NCBI RefSeq assembly: GCF_028882255.1
Contig: NZ_JARBUY010000001.1
Span: 756,165 to 820,164, forward strand
Source: Maribacter polysaccharolyticus
GTDB lineage: Bacteria > Bacteroidota > Bacteroidia > Flavobacteriales > Flavobacteriaceae
Length of the DNA: 64,000 nucleotides
Direction: 5' to 3'
Position numbers and translations under genes: made by a program. The notes under the pieces are model-generated. The model had not been told where the DNA came from. It did no database searches and saw only the letters and a program-made list of their open reading frames with translations. Shown piece by piece: positions 62,438 to 64,000 of this stretch (position 1 is the first letter of the stretch; each line of letters begins with the position of its first letter).

Positions 62438-64000
62438 CTATTTACTATATCCTGGGTTTTGCTCCATTACCGCTCCCGTATTGGAATCAATGATTCCCTG
62501 AGGTATAGGAAACAATTCGTTATATTCAAATACTTTGGTGGCATCCAACCTAGGGTTATATTTTATGGCCCATTCGTAGAATTTCCCAGTTCGCACCAGG
62601 GTATGCTTTCTATACTCTTCGGTAACCAATTCCCTTGAACGTTCTTGCAGAATAAATTCCAAGGTTACATCCGTAGCTTCAATTTCCGATGCGTTGGACC
62701 TTCTTCTTAGAGCATTCAAGTAATCGGCCGCTAAAGCATTGTTGCCTTGGTTCATTAAGGCTTCGGCTGCGATTAAATAGGTCTCAGCCAATCTCATGAA
62801 AATTTGGTCATCGTATTGACCAGCCCTAGATGCATTCTCAAAAACATAAGGATCGTTATATTCCCATTTCCTTACCCATGGCCAAAGAAAATGATCTTCC
62901 AGGTCACTCTCGTCAGAATAATCCATATTGGTGGTTCCGACCACTTCGAATTCAGTTGCAGTCCCATCGGTAGGATATATATAATATTTTTTTACGTTAT
63001 ATTCAGAATAACGATCATCTTCTTCCTCATACCAATTGAATGCTGCATCGGACACAGATATTCGGCCAGCTCCTTTACCACCGTTATAGGTGTAAAGCGT
63101 ATCCAATTCCAGTTTTTTCAACACCTTATCTTTAGCATAATAGGTTATCCATGTATTCTTCATGTATATATAAGAACTTCCCACTACATCTTGATAGGCA
63201 TTGTTCAACACCCATAGTACTTCTTTATTGCCATCTCCCGGGTTTGGATTATCGAATACATCTGAATAAGCATTTCCATCCTCGGCGGCATTTACCCCAA
63301 ATCTTTCGGTCATCAACTCATAAGTACCATCATTGATTACTTTCAACGCTTCTGTTGCAGCTTTTTCATCTTCACCCATATCCAAATATAATTCGGCCAA
63401 CATAGTGCCGGCTACAGCGCCGTTACCAAAACCGGTTTCCTCTTTCATATCCAAATAATCCCGTGCGAATGTTAAATCAAGTTCCATTTGGGCATTGATT
63501 TCTTCTACAGAATTACGTTCCCAATCATTTCGATATGTAGTACCGTCGATTTCCTCTAGACTTAAAGGTACTGCACCCCAGCCATATCGCAAATGCCTAT
63601 AGGCCCAAGCACGTAATAATTTAGCATGTGCAATGATCTCGTTTTGGTTTTCAACATTGGCATCATCATTGCCGCCCATCCAATCCACGCTGGAATTTTC
63701 TGCTCGATTTATAATTAAATTGGAGGCATTTATTATTCTATATAGCCAATTAAAATTCGATGAAACCAAACTGTTTTCCGAGTTAAGGTCTGTATAATCA
63801 TTGAAAGGATCGGTGGCCCCCGCTCCATTATTTACAAAGGCATTATCCGTACCCATTTGCCATAAGGCTGCCCTTGTGACGTTATTCGAAGACTCCCTCT
63901 CATCGCGCACCAAACTGTAAATAGCATTGAGTCCGTTTACAAATCCATCATAGTCCACAAATAAATTATCGGCAAAAATATCATCTTTTGGATCTTCCTC
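62438..64000 (-). CDS. SusD/RagB-family glycan-binding lipoprotein (N-terminus cut by the window)
   Basis: The frame runs off the right edge: upstream of the internal GTG at 63958 the codons EEDPKDDIFADNLF continue to position 64000, so the N-terminus with its lipobox lies outside. The visible 520 codons show SusD TPR helices (NLIINRAE, HAKLLRAWAYRHLRYGWGAVPL, GTMLAELYLDMGE) and the C-terminal RagB part (DDQIFMRLAETYLIAAEAL, YLNALRRRSN, ELVTEEYRKHTLVRTG). It captures the glycan at the cell surface with a SusC partner, which should lie just beyond the window. It is the upstream end of the visible PUL. Confidence 0.93.
   Translation of the reverse strand, partial: EEDPKDDIFADNLFVDYDGFVNGLNAIYSLVRDERESSNNVTRAALWQMGTDNAFVNNGAGATDPFNDYTDLNSENSLVSSNFNWLYRIINASNLIINRAENSSVDWMGGNDDANVENQNEIIAHAKLLRAWAYRHLRYGWGAVPLSLEEIDGTTYRNDWERNSVEEINAQMELDLTFARDYLDMKEETGFGNGAVAGTMLAELYLDMGEDEKAATEALKVINDGTYELMTERFGVNAAEDGNAYSDVFDNPNPGDGNKEVLWVLNNAYQDVVGSSYIYMKNTWITYYAKDKVLKKLELDTLYTYNGGKGAGRISVSDAAFNWYEEEDDRYSEYNVKKYYIYPTDGTATEFEVVGTTNMDYSDESDLEDHFLWPWVRKWEYNDPYVFENASRAGQYDDQIFMRLAETYLIAAEALMNQGNNALAADYLNALRRRSNASEIEATDVTLEFILQERSRELVTEEYRKHTLVRTGKFYEWAIKYNPRLDATKVFEYNELFPIPQGIIDSNTGAVMEQNPGYSK

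Overview
The window is a piece of a marine-type Bacteroidota (Flavobacteriia) chromosome. The signs are a SusD-type outer-membrane glycan-binding protein, many lipoproteins with short lipobox signals, FadL/TolC/TonB-receptor outer-membrane proteins, a polysaccharide utilisation locus rich in sulfatases, and -7 promoter boxes close to the Bacteroidota consensus TAnnTTTG. Genus cannot be fixed from the sequence alone; an algal-polysaccharide degrader of the Zobellia/Maribacter/Arenibacter type would fit.

Layout. 1-370: a 118-bp tandem repeat and a tRNA-Pro(GGG). 0.4-4.3 kb: an alpha/beta hydrolase and a VanX-like dipeptidase (minus), a GH130-like lipoprotein (plus) and an AraC regulator. 4.7-11.1 kb: a minus-strand RND efflux operon (TolC, adaptor, RND pump, P-II-like protein, DUF2892 protein). 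11.2-16.3 kb: upp, two secreted or outer-membrane proteins, a ferritin-like lipoprotein and a sulfide:quinone oxidoreductase-like flavoprotein. 16.5-21 kb: cytochrome bd oxidase (cydAB) and two di-iron proteins (RIC/YtfE type and DUF438-PAS). 21-27.3 kb: a copper-type (OprC/NosA-like) TonB receptor, a FadL porin and a SorAB-like sulfite dehydrogenase with its cytochrome. 27.5-34.8 kb: a fatty-acid hydroxylase/sterol desaturase, an alpha carbonic anhydrase, a rhodanese / HMA / DUF3365 cytochrome operon, a Crp/Fnr regulator, a cysteine-desulfurase-like PLP enzyme and an unknown membrane protein. 35-45.5 kb: mixed housekeeping and accessory genes (TIM-barrel isomerase, EamA transporter, Vat-type acyltransferase, SDR, serine hydrolase, DUF4386, beta-barrel, a TolB-TPR-AraC fusion regulator, an ECF sigma factor and its membrane partner). 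45.7-64 kb: one long minus-strand polysaccharide utilisation locus (PUL) running off the right edge: SusD, three S1 sulfatases, a short GH50/agarase-like enzyme, a five-bladed propeller, a heparinase-II/III-like lyase, a SASA esterase, a parallel beta-helix protein, a GH2, an SDR and mannonate dehydratase UxuA.

The most interesting signal is regulatory. Between 11 and 34 kb, palindromes of the form GTAAC-N4-GTTAC or ATGAY-N4-RTCAT lie upstream of at least ten promoters, and in most the centre of the palindrome is 28.5 or 29.5 bp from the first base of a TAnnTTTG-like -7 box. That is the geometry of a Crp/Fnr activator site centred near -41.5. The genes linked this way handle sulfide and sulfite (SQR, rhodanese, probably SorAB), NO or low oxygen (RIC, DUF438, cytochrome bd), copper (OprC-like receptor) and efflux. 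A Crp/Fnr protein with an adjacent cysteine pair is encoded inside the cluster at 31.35-31.99 kb. One of these promoters drives an unannotated 21-codon ORF at 31127-31192 followed by a hairpin. I read 11-34 kb as a sulfur / nitrosative-stress / micro-oxic respiration island under one or two Crp/Fnr regulators. The PUL on the right probably targets a sulfated, O-acetylated, uronic-acid-containing marine glycan, with glucuronate-derived mannonate feeding KDG metabolism.
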